In this document: in pieces, positions 51,683 to 60,426 of the stretch
Position numbering within the stretch: the first letter of the stretch is position 1
Layout: each line of letters opens with the position of its first letter
Origin: VBDM01 sp035519135
GTDB taxonomy: Bacteria; Pseudomonadota; Gammaproteobacteria; Burkholderiales; SG8-39
DNA: 64,000 bases
NCBI GenBank assembly: GCA_035519135.1
Contig: DATIWX010000026.1
Location: forward strand, 1-64,000
Direction: 5' to 3'
Notes under the pieces: model-generated
The model's database searches: none
What the model saw: only the letters and a program-made list of their open reading frames with translations
Told to the model about the DNA's origin: nothing
Translations under genes and position numbers: made by a program

Positions 51683-52405
51683 ATGGCTCCCTCCCCCGCC
51701 GCGAAATCCGAGCTCACCCCCACGGGCAAGCTGCGCGTCGGCATCAACTACGGAAATTTCCTGCTCGTCACCAGGCACTCCGACACCGGCTACACCGGCA
51801 TCGCGGTGGATCTGGGGAAGGAACTGGGGAAGCGTCTCGACGTTGCAGTCGAGCTGGTGCCTTTCGCCACCGCGGGCAAGCTCGCCGACGCGGTCAAGGC
51901 GGGCGCCTGGGACGTGGCTTTCCTCGGCAACGAGCCGCAGCGCGCCGGCGACATCGCCTTCAGCCCCGCTTACCTCGAGATCGAGGCCACCTACCTCGTC
52001 CCCGCGGGGTCGAAGATCCGCACCATCGCCGACGTGGACCGCGAGGGCGTGCGCATCGCGACCGCGGTGAACAGCGCCTACGACCTGTACCTGAGCCGCA
52101 CTCTCAAGCACGCGACGCTGGTGCGCGCCAACGCGATACAGGGCTCGTACGACGTGTTCGTGAAAGACAAGCTCGAGGTGCTCTCGGGTCTCAGGCCGCG
52201 CCTGGTGACCGACGCGGAGACTCTGCCCGGCTCGCGCGTGCTCGACGGCCGGTTTACCGCCGTGCAACAGTCGATCGGCACGCCGCGGGGGCGGCCCGCG
52301 GCCGCCGCCTACCTGAGTGAATTCGCCGGGGAGATAAAGACGTCGGGATTCGTGGCCGAGGCGATCGCGCGCCATGCGGTCCGGGGAGTCACGGTCGCAG
52401 CCTGA
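51683..52405 (+). CDS. Family-3 solute-binding-type protein without a visible signal peptide
   Basis: The 240-residue protein has a type II PBP fold of the amino-acid-binding kind: GKLRVGINYGNFLLV, GYTGIAVDLGKELGKRL, GAWDVAFLGNEPQRA and FSPAYLEIEATYLVPAGS. The N-terminus (MAPSPAAKSELTPTG) is not a Sec or Tat signal, whether from ATG 51683 or GTG 51665. It may work in the cytoplasm as a binding or enzymatic protein. It is the last gene of the cluster. Confidence 0.8.
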   Translation: MAPSPAAKSELTPTGKLRVGINYGNFLLVTRHSDTGYTGIAVDLGKELGKRLDVAVELVPFATAGKLADAVKAGAWDVAFLGNEPQRAGDIAFSPAYLEIEATYLVPAGSKIRTIADVDREGVRIATAVNSAYDLYLSRTLKHATLVRANAIQGSYDVFVKDKLEVLSGLRPRLVTDAETLPGSRVLDGRFTAVQQSIGTPRGRPAAAAYLSEFAGEIKTSGFVAEAIARHAVRGVTVAA

Positions 52406-52501
52406 CGACAAGAGCCCGCGGAACGACGGGCCGGCAGGAAGTGTTTGCGAGGAAGAGAGGCACACCCGTTTTTTGCTGGCTACCAACCCTAGGAGGGGAA
52501 C

Positions 52502-52585
52502 ATGAAGGAGAATCTCGCAGCTCCGTTGCCTGTAACCAGGCTTATCAAGCGTCAGATTTTCTCAAAGGGAGACCACAGATCATGA
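52502..52585 (+). CDS. 27-residue upstream ORF coupled to the PEBP gene
   Basis: A very strong ribosome-binding site (AGGAGGGGAAC) precedes ATG 52502. The frame is open for 27 codons (MKENLAAPLPVTRLIKRQ to the end SKGDHRS) and its TGA overlaps the ATG of the next gene as ATGA. The peptide is basic and has no family I know. It looks like a translated leader that sets translation of the downstream gene. Confidence 0.5.
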   Translation: MKENLAAPLPVTRLIKRQIFSKGDHRS

Positions 52586-53235
52586 AATACAAAACAGCAG
52601 CCTTATCGGCAACATTCGCCGTTCTGGCGGCATCACTCGTCGGCTGGAGTGTAGCTGGCGAAAACGATGGCAATGCAGAACATGAAGGTTCCAAAGGCCG
52701 TCACGCCTTTACGCTGTCGAGCCCGGACGTACCGAGCCGCAGCTTCTTTGCAACCAAGTTCATACTGAATGGATTCGGTTGCACGGGGGAGAATGTCTCC
52801 CCTGCGCTGCAATGGAAAAATGCCCCGCCCGGAACGCAGTCGTTCTCATTGCAGGTCTACGATCCCGATGCCCCCACGGGTAGCGGTTTCTGGCACTGGG
52901 CCGTCTACAACATTCCTTCGTACGTAACGAGTTTGCCGCAGGGAGCGGGCAATTCCCCTGCCACCCTCCCGCCAGGCTCTCACGGTGGGAACACCGACTT
53001 CATGGACACAGGTGCCACGGGTGTCAATGGCAACTATGGCGGGCCATGCCCGCCGGTGGGAGACAGGCCGCATCGTTACATCTTCACCTTGTTCGCATTG
53101 GACATACCCGATTTGGAAGCAGCCGCCGGCATTCCGCCAACGGGCACGGCAGGATTGCATGGATTCGCGCTGAACAAGGGGATCGGTGCACACTTGCTGG
53201 GAAAGGCGAGCTTCACCGCCTTTTTCGGCAGATAG
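52582..53235 (+). CDS. YbhB/YbcL-type PEBP (Raf-kinase-inhibitor-like) protein, exported
   Basis: The 217-residue protein has a signal peptide (ATFAVLAASLVGWSVAG) and the PEBP ligand-binding motifs CTGENVSPALQWKNAPPGT, YDPDAPTGSGFWHW and YGGPCPPVGDRPHRY. Base composition looks less GC-rich than its neighbours, so recent acquisition is possible. Its start overlaps the 27-residue upstream ORF. The physiological ligand of bacterial PEBPs is unknown. Confidence 0.9.
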   Translation: MKYKTAALSATFAVLAASLVGWSVAGENDGNAEHEGSKGRHAFTLSSPDVPSRSFFATKFILNGFGCTGENVSPALQWKNAPPGTQSFSLQVYDPDAPTGSGFWHWAVYNIPSYVTSLPQGAGNSPATLPPGSHGGNTDFMDTGATGVNGNYGGPCPPVGDRPHRYIFTLFALDIPDLEAAAGIPPTGTAGLHGFALNKGIGAHLLGKASFTAFFGR

Positions 53236-53261
53236 CAATCAGCTCGCGCGGCTCACCCGCC

Positions 53262-53297
53262 AAAAAAAGCCCCGCAAACGCGGGGCTTTTTCTTTTC
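53262..53297. terminator. Bidirectional Rho-independent terminator
   Basis: A run of A, then GCCCCGC-AAAC-GCGGGGC, then TTTTTCTTTT. The stem is perfect and has A/T tracts on both sides, so it can end the PEBP gene on the + strand and azlD on the minus strand. Confidence 0.92.
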
Positions 53298-53300
53298 CGC

Positions 53301-53621
53301 CTAGCGAACCAGCAGCAGCACCGCCATCCCGCCGGCGATGGTCGCGAGGATGCTGCGCGTGCCCGCGGCGAGGGCGAAGGCGACCAGGCCCGCGACCAGC
53401 CTGGGATTCTCGATCGAGATCGACAGGGCGCCCTGCGTCATCGCAAGGTCGGGCACGACGATCGCCATGAGCGCGGCGGCGGGCGCGTAGCGCAGCACGC
53501 GCTCGGCCGTCGCCGGCAGCCGCAGGTGGCTCCCGGGCAGGACGAACACGGCCCGGGTGAAGAAGGCGACGACGGCCATCCCCGCGATCAGCAACCAGCC
53601 GAACCAGATTTCGCCGAGCAC
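53301..53621 (-). CDS. azlD: AzlD-family branched-chain amino acid transport protein
   Basis: The 106-residue protein has about four hydrophobic helices, with AFFTRAVFVLP and VLRYAPAAALMAIVVPD, the AzlD hallmarks. I choose GTG 53621, just after the azlC stop. AzlC and AzlD together form a branched-chain amino acid exporter. Confidence 0.87.
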   Translation of the reverse strand: MLGEIWFGWLLIAGMAVVAFFTRAVFVLPGSHLRLPATAERVLRYAPAAALMAIVVPDLAMTQGALSISIENPRLVAGLVAFALAAGTRSILATIAGGMAVLLLVR

Positions 53622-53622
53622 G

Positions 53623-54336
53623 CTATCCCCTCGCCGCCCTTGCCGCGCCCAGGCGGTCGACCACCAGTCCGACCACGACTCCCGCGGCGATCGCCGCGAG
53701 CAGTCCGGTGTTGAGCGGCCATTTCGCCGCGGCGAGCGCCACCGCGCCGGCCGCGAGCGCTCCACACACTACGGCGCGGTCGAAGAGCAACGGCACCAGC
53801 ACCGCGATCAGCGCGAGGGTGGCGGCGAACTCGAGCGACCACGCATGCGGGATCAGCGCTCCGGCGAAGATGCCGACCCACGAGGCGATCTGCCAGCCGG
53901 CCCACATCAGCAGCGACCCGCCCAGGAAGAACCAGTGCTTGTGCGGCCGGGCCTCCTCCGGCGCGTACTTCCCGACGAACAGCGCGAAAATGCCGTCGAC
54001 GGTGATATAGGAGAGCAGCGCGCGCCACGGCCGCGACAGGTGCTCGAAGTGCGGCGCCAGCACCGCGCTGTAGATGACGTAGCGCAGATTCACCACCAGG
54101 GCGGTCGCGAACATCACCCACAGCGGCGCCTTGACGATCAGAAGCGGCAGCACCGCGAGCTGCGCCGAGCCCGCGAACACGAGGACGCTCATCGCCACGG
54201 CCTGGGCCTGGGTCAGGCCCGCGCTCACCATCGCCACGCCCGCCACCACACCCCAGGGGACGATGCCGACGAGGAGAGGAGCCGAGGCGAGCGCACCTTC
54301 GCGCAGCGCCGAGCCTGGTTCGCGCCGCGGCGTCAT
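53623..54336 (-). CDS. azlC: AzlC-family ABC-independent amino acid permease
   Basis: The 237-residue membrane protein opens with GALASAPLLVGIVPWGVVAG, has VFAGSAQLAVLPLL and NLRYVIYSAVLAPHF, and ends in a hydrophobic tail. These are AzlC motifs. It forms a two-gene operon with azlD. Substrates are likely branched-chain amino acids or analogues. Confidence 0.9.
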   Translation of the reverse strand: MTPRREPGSALREGALASAPLLVGIVPWGVVAGVAMVSAGLTQAQAVAMSVLVFAGSAQLAVLPLLIVKAPLWVMFATALVVNLRYVIYSAVLAPHFEHLSRPWRALLSYITVDGIFALFVGKYAPEEARPHKHWFFLGGSLLMWAGWQIASWVGIFAGALIPHAWSLEFAATLALIAVLVPLLFDRAVVCGALAAGAVALAAAKWPLNTGLLAAIAAGVVVGLVVDRLGAARAARG

Positions 54337-54347
54337 GGGCGAAATTG

Positions 54348-54375
54348 AAAGGGCCGCGTGCCGCGGCCCTTTGGC
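54348..54375 (-). terminator. Rho-independent terminator after cytochrome b561 gene
   Basis: AAAGGGCCGCG and CGCGGCCCTTT form an 11-bp perfect stem. On the minus strand TTTCAATTTC follows. It closes the operon running from the globin/RmuC side to cytochrome b561. Confidence 0.75.
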
Positions 54376-54390
54376 CGTTCCAAGATCACG

Positions 54391-54942
54391 TCAGCTGCCG
54401 CGCCACATCCGCAGTAGGACCCGGTTTCTCCTGCCGAAATGATGGCGCAATGCGCTCGCCGCGTGCACGATCACCAGCGCGAACAATACGTAGGACAGGA
54501 CCATGTGCGTCTCTTCGACTACGCCCCGGTATTCGCGTGATGTCAGCAGATGGGGCAAGCGGATCACGCCGAAAAGCGTCCCTTCGAACGGCTGCCGGAA
54601 GGTATCCGCCACCATCCATCCGGAAATCGATACGGCGAGCAGCAGAGCATACAGCGCCCAGTGGGCGGCACGCGCCGTGGCCCGCTCCCAACCCGGAAGA
54701 TCTGCCGGCAGGTCCGGAACCGGGTTGCCGGCGCGCCACACCAGCCTCAGGGCGAGGAACAGCAGCACGTACCAGCCGACCAGGCTATGCAGCTGGTAAT
54801 GCGCAAGCCGGCCGGCGCGCTCGGCGAGGTGCGTCATCCAGAACCCGTAGCCCACCAGGAACAAGATCGCGAGCGCGCTCAGCCAGTGGAACAGCCGCGC
54901 GACCAGTCCCCAAGTGCTGGCATCGTTGCGCAACGAAGGCAA
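54391..54942 (-). CDS. Cytochrome b561 family protein
   Basis: The 183-residue protein has four membrane helices with candidate heme ligands in RLFHWLSALAIL, HYQLHSLVGWYVLLF, HWALYALLLAVSISGW and ETHMVLSYVLFALVIVH. It is a small prokaryotic b561 likely to transfer electrons from quinol. It lies 12 bp after the nitroreductase gene, which suggests co-expression. Confidence 0.9.
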   Translation of the reverse strand: MPSLRNDASTWGLVARLFHWLSALAILFLVGYGFWMTHLAERAGRLAHYQLHSLVGWYVLLFLALRLVWRAGNPVPDLPADLPGWERATARAAHWALYALLLAVSISGWMVADTFRQPFEGTLFGVIRLPHLLTSREYRGVVEETHMVLSYVLFALVIVHAASALRHHFGRRNRVLLRMWRGS

Positions 54943-54954
54943 GGCGCTCCCTTC

Positions 54955-55695
54955 CTAGTCGATCTTCGATTCGTCGCGGTACATCACCTTGTGCCGCGTC
55001 TCCTTGACCCATGCGTCGATCTGGTCGAGCGTCATGAAGTGCTTCATGTCGAACCGGTCCCAGCTCACGATCTCGTCGAGCTTCTTCTTCCAGCGCTTGT
55101 AGGGCGGCTTCGCCGCGGGGCCGAAGCAGAAGATGTCGATGATCGAAAGCTCCTCGGGCACGCCGAGCAGCGGGCGCATGGCCGCCTGCGCGCTCTCCTG
55201 GCCGATCGCCGTCACCCACCAGACGTTGTAGCCCAGGGCGGCGGCAGCGAGGTGGGCCGACATGGTCGAAGCCGCGACGCTCTGCAGCAGGATGCGCTCC
55301 GCGTTCTCGTGATACTGGCGGTCGAGGTCGCTTCCGTCCATCAGGACCGGAAACGCCCGAGTGAACCGGAAGTCCGCCACGACCACGATCATGCCGGGCG
55401 CGGTCTCCAGCCCCCGGTAGTTGGGTGTCGGGAACTTCATCTTCAACTTGGCGCGGCGGCGCTGCTCCTCGACGAAGTAGTCGGCGATCTTCTTCTTCGT
55501 CTCCGCCTGGGTCACCACGATGTAGTGCCAGGGCTGGGCGTTCGCGCCCGAGGGGGCGTGGCGCGCGGCCTCCAGAATGAGATCGTAGTGCTCGCGCGGC
55601 ACGACCTGTCCCGGGTCGAACTGGCGCGTTGTCAGCCGGTTGCGCATCACCTCGAGCAACGCTTTGCATCTCGCCTCTGCCTCGGTCGCGCTCAT
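54955..55695 (-). CDS. Nitroreductase family flavoprotein
   Basis: The 246-residue protein has the FMN-binding nitroreductase blocks MRNRLTTRQFDPGQVVP, HAPSGANAQPWHYIVV and ALGYNVWWVTAIGQES. I choose ATG 55695. It is longer than NfsB-type enzymes because of the insert around MKFPTPNYRGLETAPG. The natural substrate is unknown. It starts 8 bp after the rmuC stop. Confidence 0.88.
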   Translation of the reverse strand: MSATEAEARCKALLEVMRNRLTTRQFDPGQVVPREHYDLILEAARHAPSGANAQPWHYIVVTQAETKKKIADYFVEEQRRRAKLKMKFPTPNYRGLETAPGMIVVVADFRFTRAFPVLMDGSDLDRQYHENAERILLQSVAASTMSAHLAAAALGYNVWWVTAIGQESAQAAMRPLLGVPEELSIIDIFCFGPAAKPPYKRWKKKLDEIVSWDRFDMKHFMTLDQIDAWVKETRHKVMYRDESKID

Positions 55696-55703
55696 GGCCG
55701 GCC

Positions 55704-56825
55704 TCACTTCCTGTCGGACTCGAGGCGCACGACGTTCGCCGACGGTTTCTCCTCGATCTCGGCCGCCTCGATCTGCTGGAAGCGCTGGGAGATCTTGCGG
55801 CTGGAGACCTGCACGTCCTCGGCGTCCTGGTGCGCCTGGCGGATATGGTCGGCGAGCTTCTTCATGCGCTCGTCGAAGCGCTGGAAATCCACCCCGAGCT
55901 TGCCGAGCTCCTCCTTGATGATGTGGATGTGCCGCCGCGTCTCCACGTCCTTGAGCACCGCGCGCGCGGTGTTCAGCACCGCCATCAGCGTGGTCGGCGA
56001 GACGATCCAGACGCGCTTGCCGGTCGCGTACTCGACCACCTCCGGGTGGTAGGCGTGGATCTCGGCGAAAACCGCCTCCGCGGGAATGAACATCACCGCG
56101 CCGTCGGAGGTCTCGCCGGCGACGATGTACTTCCTCGCGATGTCGTCGACGTGCTTCCTGAGGTCGGCCTTGAACTGTTTCTGCGCGAGCGAGCGCTCGG
56201 CCTGGTCGGCCTCGCGGTCGAACATGCGGTGGTAGTTCTCCAGCGGAAACTTCGAGTCCACGGGCACCATGCCGGTCGGGGGCGGCAGGCGAAGTACGCA
56301 GTCGACCCGCATTCCGTTGCCGAGCGTGTACTGCATCTCGAACGCGGCGCCCGGCAGGACGTTTCTCACCAGCGCCTCGAGCTGCACCTCGCCGAAGGCG
56401 CCGCGCGAGCGCTTGTCTCCGAGCAGCTCCTGCAGGCTCACCACGCTTCCGGTGAGGCTCTCGATCTTCTTCTGCGCCTCGTCGATGGTGGCCAGACGCT
56501 GCATCACGCTGACGAAGGTGTCGTTGGTCTTCTTGAAGCCCTCCTCCAGGCGCTCGTCGACCTTGCCCGCGATCTGGTCGAGCCGCTGATCGATCTTGGC
56601 GGAGAGCCGCTCGCTCGAATCGGCGAGGTTCCGGCCGAGCCGGTCGCCCTGCTGCGTCAGTCCCTCGTGCAGGTCCTTCAGCATCTCGCGGTGCTTCTGC
56701 TCCAGCACCGGGCCGAGCACGGCGGAGGGATCGCGAAAGTCGCGCTCGAGCATGACCAGGCGGCGCAGCACCCGGAAGAGGACGATCAGCGCGACGACGA
56801 GGGCGGCAAGCGTGATCTCGGCCAT
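55704..56825 (-). CDS. rmuC: DNA recombination protein RmuC
   Basis: The 373-residue protein has an N-terminal membrane helix (LAALVVALIVLFRVLRRL), a coiled-coil region to about residue 130 and the RmuC core domain: GAFGEVQLEALVRNVLPG, VPVDSKFPLENYHRM, MFIPAEAVFAEIHAY and WIVSPTTLMAVLNTARA. The family limits recombination at inverted repeats. Confidence 0.93.
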   Translation of the reverse strand: MAEITLAALVVALIVLFRVLRRLVMLERDFRDPSAVLGPVLEQKHREMLKDLHEGLTQQGDRLGRNLADSSERLSAKIDQRLDQIAGKVDERLEEGFKKTNDTFVSVMQRLATIDEAQKKIESLTGSVVSLQELLGDKRSRGAFGEVQLEALVRNVLPGAAFEMQYTLGNGMRVDCVLRLPPPTGMVPVDSKFPLENYHRMFDREADQAERSLAQKQFKADLRKHVDDIARKYIVAGETSDGAVMFIPAEAVFAEIHAYHPEVVEYATGKRVWIVSPTTLMAVLNTARAVLKDVETRRHIHIIKEELGKLGVDFQRFDERMKKLADHIRQAHQDAEDVQVSSRKISQRFQQIEAAEIEEKPSANVVRLESDRK

Positions 56826-56843
56826 GCGTGATTGTAACGCCCG

Positions 56844-57236
56844 TCAGCCTTCGCGGTTCCGCATCCAGTCGGCGGTCTTGAAGAACGCGTCATGCAGGCT
56901 CCGCCGCAGGCTCTCGTCGATCCCGATCTCGCTCATCGCCTGCGACATGCACGCAAGCCACAGGTCACGCTCGGCCGCGCCGATCGCGAACGGCAGGTGC
57001 CGGGCGCGCAACATCGGATGGCCGAAGCGCTCCGCATACAGCTGCGGCCCGCCCAGCCAGCCCGAGAGGAACAGGTAGAGCTTCTCGCGCGCCTGGGAGA
57101 GGTCCGGCTTGTGCAGCTTCCTGATTCCCGCGTAGGCGGGGTCGGAGTCCATCAGGTCGTAGAAGCGGGTGACCAGGGCGCGCACCACGGCATCGCCGCC
57201 GAGCAGCTCGTAGGGCGCGCGTGTCGCGTCCGTCAC
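56844..57236 (-). CDS. Group II truncated hemoglobin (GlbO type)
   Basis: The 130-residue protein starts at GTG 57236 and fits the 2-over-2 globin fold. It has TyrB10 in VTRFYDLMDSD, a proximal His in LRARHLPFAIG and the group II Trp (G8) in ERDLWLACM. It probably binds O2 or handles NO. It lies 5 bp after the permease gene and 18 bp before rmuC. Confidence 0.92.
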   Translation of the reverse strand: MTDATRAPYELLGGDAVVRALVTRFYDLMDSDPAYAGIRKLHKPDLSQAREKLYLFLSGWLGGPQLYAERFGHPMLRARHLPFAIGAAERDLWLACMSQAMSEIGIDESLRRSLHDAFFKTADWMRNREG

Positions 57237-57241
57237 GCGAT

Positions 57242-59728
57242 TCAGACGACTTCGCGCAATGCCGCCATCGGCGGGCGGCCGAGCGCGGCGCGCGCGCCGG
57301 CCCAGGCGTTCACGACGACGCAGGCCAGGCCCAGCGCCGGGCCAGCCAGCCAGATCCACGCGTTCCAGACGAAGTCGAGCTCGAAGATCCGCGTCGCGAG
57401 GACCCAGCCGATGGCGCTCGCGCCGAGCGCGCCCAGCGCCCCGGCGATGACCCCGAGCACGGCGAACTCGGCGCGCTGCGCCGAGAGCACCTGCGCGCGT
57501 CTCGCTCCGAGGGCGCGCATCACCGCCGCCTCGTGCGTGCGCTCGTCCTGCGTGGCGAGCAGCGCCGCGTACAGCACCAGGACGCCGGCGGCGAGCGCGA
57601 ACAGGAACACGAGCTGCACCGCGCCGATCAGCTGGTTCATCACCGCCTGGACCTGCCGCAGGACCAGGCCGACGTCGATCACGGTGAGGTTGGGAAAGGC
57701 CTGCGACAGGCGCAGAGTCAGCCGCTGGTCGCCTGCGGGAGCGTGGAAACTCGCCACGTAGCTCGCCGGAAGATCCTGGAGCAGCCCCGGCGTGGCGATG
57801 AAGAAGAAATTCGGGCGCATCGAATCCCAGTCGAGCTTGCGCACGCTCGTAACGGGCGCCGAGAAGCCGCGGCCCGCGGACAGGAACTCGAGCCTGTCCC
57901 CGACGCGGATCCCCAAGCGTTCGGCGATCGAGTGCTCGACCGACAGGGCGCCGCCCGCCATGTCCCGCGCGCCGAACCACGCGCCCTCGGTCACGCGGTT
58001 GTCGGGCGGCAGCGCCGACAGGTAGGTGAGGTTGAACTCGCGCTCGATCTGGCGCTTCGCGCGCTCATCCGAGAAATCCTCGGCGCTCACCGGCTTGCCG
58101 TTCACCGACACCAGGCGCGCGCGCACCATGGGAAAGGCCTGCGGCTCCGCTACGCCGTTGCGGCGGAAGAACTCCGCGAGCGCTCCGCGCTGCTCGGGCT
58201 GGATGTTGACCAGGAAACGGTCGGGCGCGTCGGGCGGCAGCCGCCTCCGCCAGGCGTCCAGCAGATCGGCCCGGATGAGGGTGAGAAGCAGCACCGCGGT
58301 CAGGCCCACGGCGATCGCCACGATCTGCACGGCGTTGCCGCGCGGGCGTCGCATCAGGCTGGCGAGCCCGTAGCGCCAGGAGACGCTGCCCGCGCGACCC
58401 AGCCTGCCGGCGAGGCGCAGGGCCGCGTAGGCGATCGCCGCGAAGACCACGAAGGCGCCGAGGAAACCGGCGAACACGTACGCGGCGAGCTTCAGTTCCC
58501 CGGCCTGCCAGCGGAGGAGCAGGAAGGCCGCAGCGAGCCCCGCTATGTATACAGCGACCGCGCTGCGATGCACCTCCCCGAGGTCCCGCCGCATCACTCT
58601 CAGCGCCGGAACATCCTTGAGCTGCAGCAGCGGCGGCAGCGCGAAGCCCAGCAGCAGCACCAGCCCGGCGGCGGCGCCCTGCAGCAGCGGAGCGGGGCCG
58701 GGCTGCGGCAGCGTCCCGGGCACCAGGGAAGCGAGCCACCATGCGACCACGTTCTGAACCAGGAATCCCAGCGCGCATCCCGCGAGCGATGCCAGCAGCG
58801 CGAGAAAGAGGAACTCCCAGGCGAACAGGGCGAAGAGTCTCGACTGTCCCGCGCCCATGCAGCGCATCACCGCGTAGCCGTCCAGATGCCGCTCGGTATA
58901 GCGCCGGGCGCCCAGCGCGACGGCCACTGCGGAGAGGACCACCGACAGCATCGCAGCCAGTCCGAGAAAGCTCTGCGCCCGGTCCAGGCCGGCGCGCACT
59001 TCGGGCCGCGCGTTCTCCAGGCTGTCTATGCGCTCGCCCCGGCCGAGCCGCGCCCTCGCCCACTGCTCGAACCGGCCGACCGCCTCGCGCTCGCCCGCCG
59101 CGAGCAGCTGATAGCTGATGCGGCTTTGCGGCTGTATCAGGCCGGTGGCGGGAAGGTCCTCGACGCGCATCATGATTCTCGGCGCGAAGTTCATGAAGGA
59201 CACGCCGCGATCCGGCTCGAGCGTCAGCACCGCGGCGACGCGAAGGCGCGCCCGGCCGAGCTCGATCGCGTCGCCGCCCTTGAGCTTGAGCGCCGCCATC
59301 ATGCGCTCGTCCAGCCAGACGCTGCCGCCGGGGGGAACGCCGTCCGCGTCGCCATCCGCGGCATTGAGCCCGGGGGCGGTGCGCAGTTTCCCGCGCAGGG
59401 GATAGCCCTGCGACACCGCCTTGACCGCGGCGAGCTGCGCCTCGTCGCCGGCCCGCGCCATGCTGACGAAGCTCACGCTCTCGGCCTGCCTCAGGCCCAG
59501 CCTCGCCATCGCCTCGCGAAATTCCGCGCTCCAGGGGTGGTCGGCGGAGAGCAGCACGTCCGCTCCGAGCACCTGGTGGGCTTCGCGGGTGAGCGCCTGG
59601 CGTATCCGGTCGGCGAAGAAGGCCACGCTCGACACGCTCCCGGCGGCGAGCAGCAGCGCCAGCGCGAGCACGCGCAACTCGCCCGCGCGCCAGTCGCGAA
59701 GCAGCATTCTGAAAGCGAGGCGCGCCAT
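57242..59728 (-). CDS. ABC transporter permease, YbbP/FtsX family
   Basis: The 828-residue protein has the double-FtsX layout of YbbP. A first helix (ELRVLALALLLAAGSVSSVAFF) and a periplasmic MacB-like domain come first, three helices around residues 240-340 follow, then a middle pair and a C-terminal three-helix FtsX core (VLYAALLATQDERTHEAAVMRALGARRAQVL, in parts). It overlaps its ATPase gene by 1 bp. In other proteobacteria the YbbAP pair sits beside tesA, as here. Confidence 0.92.
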   Translation of the reverse strand: MARLAFRMLLRDWRAGELRVLALALLLAAGSVSSVAFFADRIRQALTREAHQVLGADVLLSADHPWSAEFREAMARLGLRQAESVSFVSMARAGDEAQLAAVKAVSQGYPLRGKLRTAPGLNAADGDADGVPPGGSVWLDERMMAALKLKGGDAIELGRARLRVAAVLTLEPDRGVSFMNFAPRIMMRVEDLPATGLIQPQSRISYQLLAAGEREAVGRFEQWARARLGRGERIDSLENARPEVRAGLDRAQSFLGLAAMLSVVLSAVAVALGARRYTERHLDGYAVMRCMGAGQSRLFALFAWEFLFLALLASLAGCALGFLVQNVVAWWLASLVPGTLPQPGPAPLLQGAAAGLVLLLGFALPPLLQLKDVPALRVMRRDLGEVHRSAVAVYIAGLAAAFLLLRWQAGELKLAAYVFAGFLGAFVVFAAIAYAALRLAGRLGRAGSVSWRYGLASLMRRPRGNAVQIVAIAVGLTAVLLLTLIRADLLDAWRRRLPPDAPDRFLVNIQPEQRGALAEFFRRNGVAEPQAFPMVRARLVSVNGKPVSAEDFSDERAKRQIEREFNLTYLSALPPDNRVTEGAWFGARDMAGGALSVEHSIAERLGIRVGDRLEFLSAGRGFSAPVTSVRKLDWDSMRPNFFFIATPGLLQDLPASYVASFHAPAGDQRLTLRLSQAFPNLTVIDVGLVLRQVQAVMNQLIGAVQLVFLFALAAGVLVLYAALLATQDERTHEAAVMRALGARRAQVLSAQRAEFAVLGVIAGALGALGASAIGWVLATRIFELDFVWNAWIWLAGPALGLACVVVNAWAGARAALGRPPMAALREVV

Positions 59729-60426
59729 CAGCCCCGGGCCTCGCCGTCGATGCGGCCGGCGACCAGGCGGATCCTCCTCGCGCAGCGGCCGGCGATCGCC
59801 TCGTCATGGGTGACGAGCAGCAGCGTGGTTCCGCCTTCCGCGTTCAGCTCGAACATCAGGTCGATCACGCCGGCGCCGGTCGCGGCGTCGAGGTTGCCGG
59901 TGGGCTCGTCGGCGAGGAGCAGCTTCGGCCGGGTGACGAAGGCGCGGGCGAGCGCCACGCGCTGCTGCTCGCCCCCCGACAGCGTCTTCGGATAGTGATG
60001 CAGGCGCTCGGCGAGCCCCACGCGCGCGAGCATCTCGCGCGCGAGACCGGGCGCGCGCGCATCGCCCGCCAGCTCGAGCGGCAGCATCACGTTCTCCAGC
60101 GCATTCAGCGCGGGAAGCAGCTGAAACGACTGGAACACGAAGCCCAGGAGCCGCGAGCGCAGGGCTGCCCGGCCGTCCTCGTCCAGGGCGAAAAGATCCG
60201 TTCCGTCCAGGCGCACCGCGCCCGAGCTCGGCGTGTCGAGCCCGGCGAGCAAGCCGAGAAGCGTCGACTTGCCGGAGCCCGAGGCGCCGACGATGGCGAC
60301 CGCCTCGCCCGGCATGACCTCGAGCGAAATGTCCTTCAGAATAGCCAGCTCGGGGGTGCCGTTGGCGAGCGAAACCGTTTTCGAGAGTCCGGTCGCCTCG
60401 ACGATGGCTTGAGAGGAATCAGGCAT
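59728..60426 (-). CDS. ybbA: ABC transporter ATPase, YbbA/LolD type
   Basis: The 232-residue ATPase has Walker A GASGSGKSTLLGLLAGLD, the signature LSGGEQQRVALARAFVT and Walker B LLLADEPTGNLD, all characteristic of the MacB/LolD/YbbA class. It works with the adjacent YbbP-type permease. Its start codon shares the CATG at 60424-60427 with the divergent tesA start. Confidence 0.93.
   Translation of the reverse strand: MPDSSQAIVEATGLSKTVSLANGTPELAILKDISLEVMPGEAVAIVGASGSGKSTLLGLLAGLDTPSSGAVRLDGTDLFALDEDGRAALRSRLLGFVFQSFQLLPALNALENVMLPLELAGDARAPGLAREMLARVGLAERLHHYPKTLSGGEQQRVALARAFVTRPKLLLADEPTGNLDAATGAGVIDLMFELNAEGGTTLLLVTHDEAIAGRCARRIRLVAGRIDGEARG

Noticed and set aside
57221..59995. A + strand open frame of about 920 codons opposite the YbbP-type permease
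   Set aside because: Composition is Arg/Ala/His-rich with no recognisable motif, whereas the minus strand encodes a normal FtsX-type permease.
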